Source of the DNA: Verrucomicrobiota bacterium
Lineage (GTDB): Bacteria; Verrucomicrobiota; Verrucomicrobiia; Limisphaerales; J093
Assembly: GCA_029556615.1 (NCBI GenBank)
Contig: JAKQDD010000047.1
Span: 1 to 47,324, forward strand
Direction of reading: 5' to 3'
Length of the DNA stretch: 47,324 nucleotides
Below the pieces are notes generated by a model, which had not been told where the DNA came from, ran no database searches, and saw only the letters and a program-made list of their open reading frames with translations. The position numbers and the translations under genes are program-made. Every line of letters begins with the position of its first letter. The stretch's first letter is position 1. Of this stretch, positions 8,622 through 17,573 are shown in pieces.

Positions 8622-10432
8622 GGGGGTGTGGCCGTGGGGCTGGTTTCAAGGCCGGGCGGGGGTTGGGCCGACGCGCCCAGCGAGAGGAAGGACCAGATGG
8701 CATGGATCTGGCGCTCGGTGTTGCCGTCCAGCAAGGTTTTGATTGTGGCTTCGGCCTCCGGCCAGAACGCCGGCATTCGTGTGCCCGGTCTCAGGCCTGC
8801 CGGGTCGAGAAGGTAGCGGCGAAACCAATCGTAGTGGAGGCGGCGGCTCATCCAGGTCATGTCCATGACGGAGAGGCCGAGCGAGGGGATCCCGGCGAAA
8901 TCGTGACAGACGATGCAGCTGCAACCTCCGGTGCCGACGAGCAATCGCCCGGTTGCGGCGTCGCGGGGTGCGGGTTCCTCGGGTGCCGGGGTGGGCGGGG
9001 CATCGGCCAGGACGAAATCGGCGATCAGCGGTTCGACGTTGGCGGCGCCGAACTGGGGCATCCTTGTGGCCAGATAGGGGCGGACGGCGCCGCGGTTGAG
9101 AACGACCTCGCGCAGCCAGGCTGTGCGCAGCTTCCGGCCCACGCCGGAGAGGTGCGGTGGCAGGCGGCCTTCATCCCCCCAATCGGCCGATACCCGGGAA
9201 ACGAAGAAGTCCGACCGGCTGGGGGAAGGTCCGCCCAGGCCCTCGCGCGAGTGGCAGGCGAGGCAGTTGAGCGACGCGAGCGTGTGCGCGACGCGGTTCA
9301 GCGGTGTCGAGGGTGGGGATTGGCGTTGGGTAGCGCTGAACAGGGTGCGCAGCGCGGTGCGCTGGTTTTCATGGAAAGCGTAGCGCGGGACGCCCTGGCG
9401 CGGTGTGGCCGAGAGGCAACCGCCCGGGGCATCCGCGCGGAGGCGGTCGAGCGGGGGCGCCTCGAGGCGCGAGACGAGGCGTGGCGGGTGCAGGTCCAGC
9501 GTGTGACAGGCTGCGCAGCCGAGCGCAGCAAAACGATCGCGTCCACGGCGGATCCGATCGGCGTGTGGCGTGGCGGATGGCGGTGCCCCACTGGGTTGGG
9601 CGGAGGCGGGCGTGGCGCCGTCCACGTCGCGCTGCAGGTACGCGGCGATGGCCTGGGCCTCCGCGGGAGAGAGGTTGAGGGAGGGCATTCGACCCGCGCT
9701 GCGGACGGACAGGGGATCGAGGAGCAGGCGCGTCAAGGCAGCGGGGAGGTATTTTTGGCGGAGATCACCCAGGGGGATCGAGTTCAGCGTGAGTTGATCG
9801 AGCACGAAGCGCTGCGCCTCCGGGTCCGCGGGTCCGGTGGCGGGCAGATCCGGGAAGAGGGCGGCGGCGGTTTCCTGGGGTGCGTGGCAGGCGACACAAC
9901 CCGCGCGATGGTAAAGAAGTCGACCTGGGTCCGGGGAAGCGGTCGGCGTGTCATCCGTCGCCTCGGCCGGCGGGGGGGCCAGAGAAAGGAGGAGGCCGAG
10001 CAAGTCGTTTGCGGCAGCGTTCTTCTCCGCCGGGGGCAGGTCGCGGAGGAGATCCGGCATGGTGGAGCCGGGTTTGAGGGAGTGAGGTTCGGCGAGGTGG
10101 CGTTCGAGAGCAGCGATCCGGATCCGCTGTCCCACGGTGGCGAGGTTTGGAGCGGGGCTGGGGGTGTTTTCGGGGCGGGCAGGCTCGGCTGGGGTGTGGC
10201 AGGCGGTGCACCGGAGTTCCTTGAGCAGAACCGCGCCGGCGTGGACGGTGTCGCCGCTCGACTCGATGCCGGGGAACACCATGACGGGGGACTCTGCCGC
10301 CCGCGGGGCAGCGGCGGTCGCTAAGAGCAGAGCGAGAGCGGCTTGAAACCTGCGCAGGGCGCGTGGCCATGCGGATGGTGGGCCTGCGGCCTTGGGGCGG
10401 CCGGGTGGCTGGTGCGCGCGTCTGGCGGTCAT
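8618..10432 (-). CDS. exported pentaheme c-type cytochrome
   Basis: A 604-residue protein with a hydrophobic export signal (about residues 28-46) and five CXXCH haem-attachment sites: CTACH 75-79, CVACH 179-183, CAACH 305-309, CLACH 389-393 and CIVCH 505-509. TMP or RMP segments that could supply distal methionine ligands recur after haem sites (STMPD, GRMPS, TRMPQ, TRMPA). It looks like several fused cytochrome c modules working in periplasmic electron transfer; I do not recognise a named enzyme. The ATG at 10432 is chosen; a GTG at 10525 would add a proline- and arginine-rich stretch ahead of the signal. The stop is the TAG inside the border CTAG of repeat copy C. The gene is divergent from iscX. 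Confidence 0.85.
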   Translation of the reverse strand: MTARRAHQPPGRPKAAGPPSAWPRALRRFQAALALLLATAAAPRAAESPVMVFPGIESSGDTVHAGAVLLKELRCTACHTPAEPARPENTPSPAPNLATVGQRIRIAALERHLAEPHSLKPGSTMPDLLRDLPPAEKNAAANDLLGLLLSLAPPPAEATDDTPTASPDPGRLLYHRAGCVACHAPQETAAALFPDLPATGPADPEAQRFVLDQLTLNSIPLGDLRQKYLPAALTRLLLDPLSVRSAGRMPSLNLSPAEAQAIAAYLQRDVDGATPASAQPSGAPPSATPHADRIRRGRDRFAALGCAACHTLDLHPPRLVSRLEAPPLDRLRADAPGGCLSATPRQGVPRYAFHENQRTALRTLFSATQRQSPPSTPLNRVAHTLASLNCLACHSREGLGGPSPSRSDFFVSRVSADWGDEGRLPPHLSGVGRKLRTAWLREVVLNRGAVRPYLATRMPQFGAANVEPLIADFVLADAPPTPAPEEPAPRDAATGRLLVGTGGCSCIVCHDFAGIPSLGLSVMDMTWMSRRLHYDWFRRYLLDPAGLRPGTRMPAFWPEAEATIKTLLDGNTERQIHAIWSFLSLGASAQPPPGLETSPTATPP

Positions 10433-10590
10433 GGCTCTTGCGGCTGGTGTCGGCGGCGTCTCGGGAAGCCGGTGTCCGGGGTGCGGCGACGGCGGGGAGC
10501 TTACGCGGTTTGCGGTTTGGGGCACGCGAATTGTGGGCCTTGACCCCGCGCAGGGGGCGGGGCTAAAGAGGAGTCCAACAGCGGGACGTC

Positions 10591-10791
10591 ATGAAACTGA
10601 CCTGGACCGATGCGGAGGAGATTGCGTGGGCACTGATCGCGAAGCACCCGGATCAGGACCCGCTGCGGCTGAGCTTCCCGAAGTTGCACCGGATGGTGCT
10701 GGAGCTCGAGGATTTCGAGGATGATCCCGAGGGGTCCAACGAGGGCGTGTTGGAGCGGATTCAGATGGCGTGGTACGAGGAGGTGAAATGA
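10591..10791 (+). CDS. iscX: IscX-like iron-sulfur cluster assembly adaptor
   Basis: A 66-residue acidic protein that follows E. coli IscX along its length: LTWTDAEEIAWAL at the start, the central HPDQDP, LELEDFEDDP, and SNEGVLERIQMAW near the end. In the family this small winged-helix protein binds iron and the desulfurase IscS and modulates cluster assembly in the cytoplasm. No other isc gene is nearby, so it appears to be a stand-alone copy. Its stop TGA overlaps the ATG of ridA (ATGA at 10788-10791), so the two are translationally coupled. Confidence 0.9.
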   Translation: MKLTWTDAEEIAWALIAKHPDQDPLRLSFPKLHRMVLELEDFEDDPEGSNEGVLERIQMAWYEEVK

Positions 10792-11189
10792 GCATGAAGA
10801 CCAAGACGATTGTGCGGACGGCGGGCGCGCCGGCGCCGGTGGGGCCTTACAGTCAGGCGGTGCGCGCCGGCGGTTTCCTTTTTTGCGCGGGGCAGATTCC
10901 GCTTGATCCGGGGACTGGGGATCTTGTGGCGGGCGGGATTGCGGCGCAGACCGAGCGGGTGTTGAAGAACCTGGAGGCGATACTGGCTCAGGAGGGCTTG
11001 GGCTTTAGCGACGTGGTGAAGACCACCGTGTTCATGGTGGACCTCGGGGAATTCGCGGCGATGAACGAGGTTTACGGGAGGTTCTTCATCCAGGATCCGC
11101 CTGCCCGATCGACCATCCAAGTGGTGGCATTGCCGCGCGGGTCGCGGGTCGAGATCGAGTTGGTGGCGGCTGCGGCGTCGAGGGGGTAG
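10788..11189 (+). CDS. ridA: RidA-family enamine/imine deaminase
   Basis: A 133-residue RidA/YjgF/UK114 protein. Members form trimers that hydrolyse reactive 2-aminoacrylate-type enamines released by PLP enzymes. Family segments are clear: PAPVGPYSQAVRAG, LFCAGQIPLDP, an EAILAQEG helix, and PARSTIQVVALPRGSRVEIE with the arginine that binds the substrate carboxylate. The start is the ATG overlapping the iscX stop; GAGGAGG at 10777-10783 is a good ribosome-binding site for it. Coupling with iscX suggests a shared role in protecting PLP- or iron-sulfur-dependent metabolism, which is inference. A GC-rich stem-loop follows 11 nt after the stop. Confidence 0.94.
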   Translation: MSMKTKTIVRTAGAPAPVGPYSQAVRAGGFLFCAGQIPLDPGTGDLVAGGIAAQTERVLKNLEAILAQEGLGFSDVVKTTVFMVDLGEFAAMNEVYGRFFIQDPPARSTIQVVALPRGSRVEIELVAAAASRG

Positions 11190-11200
11190 GGCAGGGAAAA

Positions 11201-11218
11201 GCGCCGGGGGGCCGGCGC
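11201..11218 (+). terminator. GC-rich stem-loop after ridA
   Basis: GCGCCGG and CCGGCGC face each other across two bases, 11 nt past the ridA stop. There is no T-run, so intrinsic termination is uncertain. Confidence 0.4.
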
Positions 11219-11253
11219 AGTTCAAAACCTGTCGGTTGCGCCGTGGCCCTGGG

Positions 11254-11292
11254 CTAGAGTCCTCGACTGGGTCTGAGGCGGCGCCTCGCTAG
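11254..11292 (+). repeat. 39-bp mini-derivative of the CTAG-181 element
   Basis: It is bounded by CTAG at 11254-11257 and 11289-11292 and consists of CTAGAGTCCTCGACT joined to TGGGTCTGAGG and the normal module 2 end. This is what deletion between the two CTCGACT heptamers of a full copy would give. It shares its right CTAG with intact copy D, forming a tandem. Confidence 0.85.
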
Positions 11293-11469
11293 AGTCCTCG
11301 ACTTGTGGAATGTGGGGTCAACAGGTCAAGTCTGGCCCCTGCCGTTCCAGGCCATCCCTCCTTCCGTCGAGGACTCTACATTAGCGAGGCGCGGAAGCGA
11401 GGGTGGGCAGGCACAGCAGGCTCTTTATGTCCGTGGGGACTCGACTGGATCTGAGGCGCGCCTCGCTAG
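11289..11469 (+). mobile_element. CTAG-181 element, intact copy D (181 bp)
   Basis: Both borders are CTAG (11289-11292 and 11466-11469). The right CTAG, read on the minus strand, contains the stop of the aldo/keto reductase gene. The left one is shared with the mini-derivative. Module 1 carries the direct repeat GGTCAACAGGTCAA seen in most copies. Confidence 0.92.
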
Positions 11470-12371
11470 GCCTTGGTTGGGAACCGGGCGATGAGGCGGA
11501 GCGATTCGTCCATTTGGGCGGGAGATTCGGCGCCGAGGGTCATGGTGTCGAGCAAGCCGAGGTTTTGGGCGAACTCGATGCACTCCTCCTTCATGGCGGC
11601 CAGGGTGCCTTCGCCGTAGATCTTCATGCCGATGAGGGCTTTGCCGTTGGCCTTGGCGGTCTTGAGGACGGGTATGACCTGATCGACGGGGGCGTCCATC
11701 TTCGCGCCTTTGGGATTGATGCGGGCGAGGATGACATCGACCCAGGGGGAAGCGACTGCGGTCTTGAGGGCGCCGAAATCGTGGCAGGAGACGCCGACGG
11801 CGCGGACTTGTTTTTTCTCCTTGGCGGCGGAGAGGGCGTCCATGTAGGGGCGCATTTCCTCTTCCCAGGCTGGTTTATCGAGGCAGTGGAGCAGCACGAT
11901 GTCCAGGCGATCCGTGTTGAGTTCGTGTCGGAACCGTTGGAGAGCCATCTCGGTCGATCTTCGGGCGAAGGCGGGCGGCACCTCGGACGGCTGTCCGTCG
12001 TAGCGGTACCAGAGCTTGGTCAGGATGGTGATCTTGTCCCGCGGGATGGTGCGCAGGGCTTCCCGGAAGTAGACGTGGGAACCGTAGAGATCCGCGAGGT
12101 CGAAGAAAGTCACGCCGCGGTCGTAACTGTGTTGGAAGAGCTCGACGAGCTTCTTGAAGCCCATTCGCGTGTGGTTGGATTGCCGGTTGCCGCCGCTCAT
12201 GCCGGTCCCTTGGCCGACCCGGGAGAGTCTGATTCCGGTCTTGCCGAGGGGGACCTCGGTGGGGGGAGCCGGGCTTGGATCGCCCTGGGCCCTGACGACT
12301 CCGAACAAAGCCACGGAACTGCCAGCCAGCGAGGCAAGGAATCTGCGTCGGGGTGCGGTATTCATAAGCAT
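11466..12371 (-). CDS. aldo/keto reductase with Tat-like signal
   Basis: A protein of about 301 residues with an APRRRFLASLAGSSVALF signal, suggesting Tat export. The AKR barrel follows, with the catalytic tetrad visible: Asp and Tyr in FFDLADLYG (about 91 and 96), Lys in TKLW (119) and His in LLHCLD (162). Such enzymes reduce aldehydes or ketones with NADPH; the substrate cannot be told. Several ATGs cluster at the start. I chose 12371 because it keeps a short n-region before the arginines; 12365 or about 12386 are possible. The stop TAG is inside the CTAG border of repeat copy D. It lies 125 nt downstream of the glycerophosphodiesterase gene on the same strand. Confidence 0.87.
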   Translation of the reverse strand: MLMNTAPRRRFLASLAGSSVALFGVVRAQGDPSPAPPTEVPLGKTGIRLSRVGQGTGMSGGNRQSNHTRMGFKKLVELFQHSYDRGVTFFDLADLYGSHVYFREALRTIPRDKITILTKLWYRYDGQPSEVPPAFARRSTEMALQRFRHELNTDRLDIVLLHCLDKPAWEEEMRPYMDALSAAKEKKQVRAVGVSCHDFGALKTAVASPWVDVILARINPKGAKMDAPVDQVIPVLKTAKANGKALIGMKIYGEGTLAAMKEECIEFAQNLGLLDTMTLGAESPAQMDESLRLIARFPTKA

Positions 12372-12496
12372 CCGGTTCGATTGCATTGGCATGGCGCCGG
12401 GCGCGCGGTCCGGTCCCGGCCGGGCCACGCGCGCGGCGGACGTCCCAGTGTGTTGGGTCCCGGTGGTTTTGCCAAGTGTGGATTGGAGATCAGGGT

Positions 12497-13429
12497 CTAC
12501 TGTCGCAAGGCGCGAGCGCGCCAGATGACGGCCGGGTTATCAGTGATGATGCCGTCGACGCCGGCGTCCCAGAGGGTGTTTGCCAGGGGGGCTTCGTTGA
12601 TGGTGTAGGCCCAGACCTTGAGGCCGAGGCTGTGGGCGTAATCGACGGCGGGCTGGGTGACTTGGCGGTTCCAGACCACGATGGTGGCGCCGAGCGCGCG
12701 CACCTGATCGACCCAGGCTTGGCTCAGCGCCTTTTCCTCGTCCGTGAGTTTTCGTCCGCCGACGCTGCCCGGCGGGCCGAGGGCTCCGAGGATCTGGCGG
12801 GGTTCGAGCCGGTGGAACTCGCGGAGGTACTCCCAATCGAAGGACTGGACGACGAGCTGGTTGATCCACTGGCGTTGGTGAAGCAGTTCGACGAGGGCGC
12901 GCGGGTCGCCCGCTTTGCGTTCGATGAGCGTGACGCCCTTCTTTTGGATGAGGTCGAGCGCCTCGTTGAGCAGGGGGATGCGGGTGCCGGCGTACCGCCG
13001 GTTGTACCAGGAGCCAGCATCGAGGGTCTGGAGGTCGGTCGAGGAGCGACTCTCGGTGCGGATCTTCTGCGCCTGCCATCGGGTTTTGGCGTCGGTGGTC
13101 CGGTCCAGATCGGCGTCGTGGATTACGACGGGGATGCCGTCGCTGGCGTGGTAGTAGTCGAGTTCGACGAGGTCGGCGCCGGCGGCGAGGGCGAACTCGA
13201 AGGAAGGCAGGGTGTTTTCGGGGGCGAGGGCGGGGTAGCCGCGGTGGCCGATCACGAGGGGGCGCTTCTCGGCGAGGAGGGTTTCGGCCGCGGGACGGTC
13301 GGCGGCGAAGGCGGTTGCAGCGAGCGCGAGGGCCAGTGCGGCGATGGGCGTCAATGGGCCGGGCCGACGCTGGGTGGTCATCGGGGTTGAGATTGCCGGG
13401 TGCTGTTCGTTGTCGCGCATGGGTGGCAT
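12497..13429 (-). CDS. exported glycerophosphodiester phosphodiesterase
   Basis: A 310-residue GDPD-family TIM-barrel enzyme that hydrolyses glycerophosphodiesters to glycerol 3-phosphate and an alcohol, using a metal ion. The hallmark motifs are present: HRG...PENT (His about 62), ELDYYHASDG (Glu 89, Asp 91) and VVIHDADLDRTT (His about 104). A hydrophobic stretch PIAALALALAATAFA after a basic n-region is a signal peptide, so it acts in the periplasm. The ATG at 13429 is chosen because AGAGGA lies about six bases upstream. The downstream aldo/keto reductase gene may be co-transcribed. Confidence 0.92.
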   Translation of the reverse strand: MPPMRDNEQHPAISTPMTTQRRPGPLTPIAALALALAATAFAADRPAAETLLAEKRPLVIGHRGYPALAPENTLPSFEFALAAGADLVELDYYHASDGIPVVIHDADLDRTTDAKTRWQAQKIRTESRSSTDLQTLDAGSWYNRRYAGTRIPLLNEALDLIQKKGVTLIERKAGDPRALVELLHQRQWINQLVVQSFDWEYLREFHRLEPRQILGALGPPGSVGGRKLTDEEKALSQAWVDQVRALGATIVVWNRQVTQPAVDYAHSLGLKVWAYTINEAPLANTLWDAGVDGIITDNPAVIWRARALRQ

Positions 13430-13560
13430 AGTGTTCCTCTCGAGAGGTAAGTGCAACTCACCGATCTCACCGAACCTCGAGGTGGATCGTCCGACTGACC
13501 GTCTGACCGGCATTTCCGAGTGCCGGTTGGGGAGACTGTGCCCTGAGGGGGCCCGGGCCT

Positions 13561-13590
13561 GTCAAGCCTGGGGGTGTCCGGGAGCTTGAC
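13561..13590. promoter_or_regulatory. inverted repeat GTCAAGC/GCTTGAC in the divergent intergenic region
   Basis: Seven-base perfect arms at 13561-13567 and 13584-13590 lie between the divergent glycerophosphodiesterase and sugar-isomerase genes. The position suits an operator or a small hairpin. No regulator is encoded nearby and no convincing -10 element is seen. Confidence 0.3.
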
Positions 13591-13674
13591 GCTGACCGGC
13601 GGGTCTGCGGATGATGCTGAGGCTGGCGGGATCGAGGGCCTCGCGAGGTCCCCCGGCGGGATGCGTGTGAACTG

Positions 13675-13699
13675 GAGGCGCCCGAGGTCGGCGCCTCCC
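13675..13699 (+). promoter_or_regulatory. 5'-leader hairpin before the sugar-isomerase gene
   Basis: GGAGGCGCC and GGCGCCTCC pair perfectly around a seven-base loop and end 14 nt before the ATG at 13714. The arms resemble the module 2 tips of the CTAG-181 element (GAGGCGGCGCCTC), but no other part of the element is present. No ribosome-binding site is seen between hairpin and start. Confidence 0.4.
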
Positions 13700-13713
13700 G
13701 CAACGAGCCGACT

Positions 13714-14613
13714 ATGAACCGACGTGATTTCCTGAGCACCACCACCGCCGCCGCGGGCGCCCTTGCTGTCTGTGGGGCTCCCACGATTCTGGCTGCCGAG
13801 GAGACGTGGCCTTTGAAAGGCCGAATCTACAAGTCCCTGAAGATCGGCATGGTGAAGGTCCCGGGGTCGCTGACCGAGAAACTCCAGGCGTTGAAGGAGC
13901 TGGGGTATCGCGGCGTCGAGATGGATTCGCCGGGGATGGACGTCGAGGCAACGCGCCAGGCCGTGGCGGCATCCGGGCTTGCGGTGGATGGAACGGTTTG
14001 TTCGACGCATTGGGGGATTCGGCATTCGGACAAGAATCCGGAGACCCGGGCGAAGGCGCTGGCGGACTTGAAGACTGCGCTGCGGGACACGAAGGCGGTG
14101 GGCGGCCACACCGTGCTGCTGGTGGTGGGGAGCGGAGACGATGGGACCGAGGCGGAGGTCTGGGAGCGATCGGTTGCGAACATACGCCAGGCGCTGCCGC
14201 TCGCGGCGGAGCTGGGGGTGGTGATCGCGGTCGAGAACGTGTGGAACAAGTTTCTCTATGCCCATGACGGGCCGGCGGATCAGACGGCGGAGAAGCTCGC
14301 GAAGTACGTGGATGAATTCAAGTCGCCGTGGCTGGGGGTGCAGTTTGATCTGGGCAACCATCAGAAGTACGGGAGTCCGGCGGCGTGGGTTCGGACCCTG
14401 GGCCGGCGGATCGTGAAGCTGGATGTGAAGGACTGGGGGCGGAAAGCCGGCTGGGCGAAGATCGGCGAGGGCGATGTGGACTGGCCCGAGGTCCGGCGGG
14501 CGCTGCACGACATCGGGTACATCGGGTATGCGGCGGCCGAGGTGGGGGGTGGCGATCGCGACGTGCTGCGCGAGGTCAGCCAGCAGATGGACCGTGTGTT
14601 CGGTCTTGTTTGA
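13714..14613 (+). CDS. Tat-exported sugar phosphate isomerase/epimerase (AP-endonuclease-2-like TIM barrel)
   Basis: A 299-residue protein starting MNRRDFLSTTTAAAGALAV, a clean twin-arginine signal. The rest is a xylose-isomerase-like TIM barrel: GYRGVEMDSPG, then likely metal ligands in AVENVWN, QFDLGNH, VKDWG and AAEVGG. Family members interconvert sugars or inositols; export suggests work on periplasmic carbohydrate. It is followed by a GH172 gene on the same strand with a gap under 40 nt, so the pair is probably one transcription unit for breakdown of an unusual sugar polymer (inference). Confidence 0.87.
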   Translation: MNRRDFLSTTTAAAGALAVCGAPTILAAEETWPLKGRIYKSLKIGMVKVPGSLTEKLQALKELGYRGVEMDSPGMDVEATRQAVAASGLAVDGTVCSTHWGIRHSDKNPETRAKALADLKTALRDTKAVGGHTVLLVVGSGDDGTEAEVWERSVANIRQALPLAAELGVVIAVENVWNKFLYAHDGPADQTAEKLAKYVDEFKSPWLGVQFDLGNHQKYGSPAAWVRTLGRRIVKLDVKDWGRKAGWAKIGEGDVDWPEVRRALHDIGYIGYAAAEVGGGDRDVLREVSQQMDRVFGLV

Positions 14614-14649
14614 TGGCGGCATGGGTTGCTGAGCCGCCGCGGGACCTGC

Positions 14650-16677
14650 ATGGACGATGCACCACCCATGAGAATCACCCAGGTGAGTCGTCGGCTCTCG
14701 TCTGGTCGGGCTGGAGCGGGAGCGATCCTGGCCGCGTGTCTCCTGGGGGCTTTGGGGTGGCCGGCCGGTGCCGGGGCGCCGATCGGCTGGGAGGCATTGA
14801 GTCGACTGGACCAGCTCCCGGCATACAAGTCGTCGATCAAGGTGGGCGCGGTGTCGAGCTACGATCGCACGGGAGGCAACGACGACGGTTTTTCGGGGAA
14901 GTACTCGTTCATTCGGAAGGAGGCGGGGGGTCTGGTGCTGGCGGACTTGAAGGGGCCTGGGGTCATCACCCGACTTTGGACGCCGACGCCGACGGACGAT
15001 CCGATCGAGTTCTTATTGGACGGGGAGGCTGAGCCGCGGGTGAGCGTTGGGTTTCGCGATCTCTTTCTGGGCAAGGATCCGGCTTTTCCGCGGCCGCTGG
15101 TGGGGTTTGGGGCGGGGGGGTACTACAGCTATGTGCCGGTGCCGTTCGCGAAGTCCTGCGTGGTGCGGATTCGGGGGCCGAAGGTCCAGTTCTACCAGAT
15201 CAACTACGCGCTGTACGGACCGGAGACGACGGTGGCGTCGTTCACGCGGGAACTATCGCCGGCGGATCAGCGGCATCGGGAGCAGGCGATCGAGCTGTTC
15301 CGGAGTCCGGGAGCCGATGGGAGTCAATGGGCTGCGCCGCCGGGCGCGCGGATCGAGCTCAGCACCGCGGAGGGTTTGGTGGCACCGGGCTCGACGTGGA
15401 CTGTGTTTCGGGCCGGGACGGGCGGGCGGATCGTGGGGCTGCGGTTCACGCCGGCGGAGGCCATGGCGGGCAAGGCGCGGGACCTGCTGCTGCGGATCGC
15501 GTTCGACGGCGAGGCCCCGGCGGTCGTCTGTCCGCTGGGGGATTTCTTCGGGTACGCCTGGGGCCAGCCGGCGATGCGATCGGTCGTGGCCGGCACGGTG
15601 GGGGGGACGAACTACTGTTATCTTCCGATGCCGTTTGACCGCAGTGCGGTGGTCGAGGTGGCCTCGGAGGCGCCGGGTCCGGTGGTCTTGCGGGCGGAGG
15701 TGTTGCATGCGGCGGTGCCGCGGCGGGCGGAGGAAGGGAAGCTGTACGCCGTGTGGCGGCGGGAGAATCCCACGCGCTTAGGAGAGCCGTACACGTTCCT
15801 CGACGCTGTTGGCCGCGGGCACCTGGTGGGGGTGATCCTGCAGGCGCAGGGTTTCGAATCGGGCAAGACCCTGTTTTTCGAAGGCGACGACCAGACCACG
15901 ATCGACGGCGAACTGGCGATCCACGGGACCGGATCGGAGGATTTTTTCAACGGCGGCTGGTACGACGTTCCGGATCGTTGGGAGAAGCGGATTTCGTTTC
16001 CGCTGAGCGGGTGTTTGGGTTATGCGAAGCACCTGGGGCGCACCGGGGCCTACCGGTGGTTTCTTGGGGATGCGTACGCCTACCGGCAGAGTCTCCGGCA
16101 GACCATCGAGCACGCGGGCGAGAAGAACAGCATTCCAACGGACTACTGCAGCGTGACCTATCTGTACTCGGAACGGCCGCCGGTGGCGGATCCGGGTGTG
16201 CCGCCGGGAGTGGAGCGGGCCGTGCAGGATCTGGCTGAGGTCGTGTTTCCGGTCTGGTGGCAGATGCCGATCCACGCGTGGTCGTTCGAGAACGCCACGC
16301 TGGCGCGGCGCAAGGAGAAGATCGGGAACGAAGAGATCCGGTTCCTTTCGCTGACGACCCAGGGCTCGGACTGGTTCGGGCCGCATTTTCTATCGCTGAC
16401 GTGCGATGTGCCTGTGGCGGGGAGCTATCGGATCTTGATCGAGGCTTTGAAGGGGCCCGCGCAGGGCCGGGTCCAGTTGTTCCGGGACGAGAATCCGGTT
16501 GGGGACGCTGTGGACCTTTATGCGGTGGCGCGGGAGGCGAGCGGGCGCGTGTTGCTGGGGCGGCTGGATCTTGCGGAAGGCGCGAACAACCTGATGATCA
16601 AGCTGGTGGGGAAACACAAGCAGGCGAGCGGACTGGGGCTCGACCTGATCAGCGTGGTTTGCTCGCGGGAGCCGTGA
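14650..16677 (+). CDS. DUF2961 / GH172-family exported protein
   Basis: A protein of about 675 residues with a signal peptide (GAILAACLLGALGWPAGAGA) and then the DUF2961 jelly-roll domain: SSYDRTGGNDDGFSGK, GPGVITRLWTP, and the conserved GTGSEDFF at 426-433 with Glu 430. DUF2961 proteins form glycoside hydrolase family 172, which includes difructose-dianhydride and arabinofuranan-cleaving enzymes. The C-terminal part (from about residue 560) is an extra beta-rich domain probably for carbohydrate binding. The start is uncertain: ATG at 14650 or 14668. Substrate specificity cannot be read from sequence. Confidence 0.88.
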   Translation: MDDAPPMRITQVSRRLSSGRAGAGAILAACLLGALGWPAGAGAPIGWEALSRLDQLPAYKSSIKVGAVSSYDRTGGNDDGFSGKYSFIRKEAGGLVLADLKGPGVITRLWTPTPTDDPIEFLLDGEAEPRVSVGFRDLFLGKDPAFPRPLVGFGAGGYYSYVPVPFAKSCVVRIRGPKVQFYQINYALYGPETTVASFTRELSPADQRHREQAIELFRSPGADGSQWAAPPGARIELSTAEGLVAPGSTWTVFRAGTGGRIVGLRFTPAEAMAGKARDLLLRIAFDGEAPAVVCPLGDFFGYAWGQPAMRSVVAGTVGGTNYCYLPMPFDRSAVVEVASEAPGPVVLRAEVLHAAVPRRAEEGKLYAVWRRENPTRLGEPYTFLDAVGRGHLVGVILQAQGFESGKTLFFEGDDQTTIDGELAIHGTGSEDFFNGGWYDVPDRWEKRISFPLSGCLGYAKHLGRTGAYRWFLGDAYAYRQSLRQTIEHAGEKNSIPTDYCSVTYLYSERPPVADPGVPPGVERAVQDLAEVVFPVWWQMPIHAWSFENATLARRKEKIGNEEIRFLSLTTQGSDWFGPHFLSLTCDVPVAGSYRILIEALKGPAQGRVQLFRDENPVGDAVDLYAVAREASGRVLLGRLDLAEGANNLMIKLVGKHKQASGLGLDLISVVCSREP

Positions 16678-16703
16678 TTGACGGGTCGGCCCCCGTGTGG
16701 CGG

Positions 16704-17573
16704 TTACTTGAGGGGCTTCCAGTCGAGATGTCGGAAGCGGTCCCAGACCCAGACGAAGTCCCGGTTCTTCGAGTTGCCGCCCTGCCAGTAGAAACTCTCG
16801 ATTCCCTTGGCGGAATCGGTGGCTGCCTTGATGGTGGAGGCTTCGAGCCAGCGGTGGCCTTCGACGTGGCCGTCGGCGAACCCGAACGTGCTGACCTGGC
16901 CATGGAAGACGGCGAAGGGATCCACCCAGCCCGGGCTGGTGACGTTGATCACCCAGGTCCCGTTGTTGTAGTCCCGGGGATCGGCTTCCTCGATGAAGAC
17001 GAACGCGTTGACCGCCTCGTCGATATCTGTCGATTTGGTGTAGGGCTTGACGCCTCCCCACATGCCGCCGGCCATGCCGTCCGACTTCGAGTAGCTGTCA
17101 TAGGCCCAGCCGCGGCCGGGCTTGAGCCGTTTGGTCCGGAGGTCGCCCGGGCAATGGTAGGCGCCCACCGCGCTGCAATAGGTGTAGAGCGGGGACTTCT
17201 GGAGTCCTGCCGTCACGCGGCGCATGGCTTCGGTCTCGTTGATGGTCGTGGGCAGCTCGGGGCCGGGGTAGGGTCCCAGCCAGAAGCCGCCGGCGTAGAG
17301 CTGCATGGTTCCCAGCTCGCCGGAGTAGGACGTCGGCAGGATTTTCTCGTTGTTGTCCAGGGCGTACATCTGCCAGGCCAGCGTCAGCTGCTTCTGGTTG
17401 GAAGCGCAGACGGAGAGTGTGGCTTTGAGTTTGGCCTTGGAGAGGGCGGGCAGGAGCATGCTGGCGAGGATGGCAATGATCGCGATCACGACCAGCAACT
17501 CGATGAGTGTGAAGCCGGTGGTCCGGAGGCTGCCGGGCCACATCCGGGAGGCGGGACGGTTCAGACTGCGCAT
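16704..17573 (-). CDS. pilin-like protein with H-X9-DG motif (second copy)
   Basis: A 289-residue prepilin with cleavage expected at G20/F21 in [17 protein letters not shown] and Glu 25 at +5. The C-terminal motif is [14 protein letters not shown], again H-X9-DG. It shares the N-terminal third with the protein at 7377-8231, but the globular parts differ, so the two are paralogues and not a recent duplication. The ATG at 17573 is chosen; the frame is open 38 codons further but that part lacks pilin features. The upstream region carries the hairpin and group II intron. It probably forms part of a pseudopilus or surface structure assembled elsewhere. Confidence 0.9.
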   Translation of the reverse strand: MRSLNRPASRMWPGSLRTTGFTLIELLVVIAIIAILASMLLPALSKAKLKATLSVCASNQKQLTLAWQMYALDNNEKILPTSYSGELGTMQLYAGGFWLGPYPGPELPTTINETEAMRRVTAGLQKSPLYTYCSAVGAYHCPGDLRTKRLKPGRGWAYDSYSKSDGMAGGMWGGVKPYTKSTDIDEAVNAFVFIEEADPRDYNNGTWVINVTSPGWVDPFAVFHGQVSTFGFADGHVEGHRWLEASTIKAATDSAKGIESFYWQGGNSKNRDFVWVWDRFRHLDWKPLK

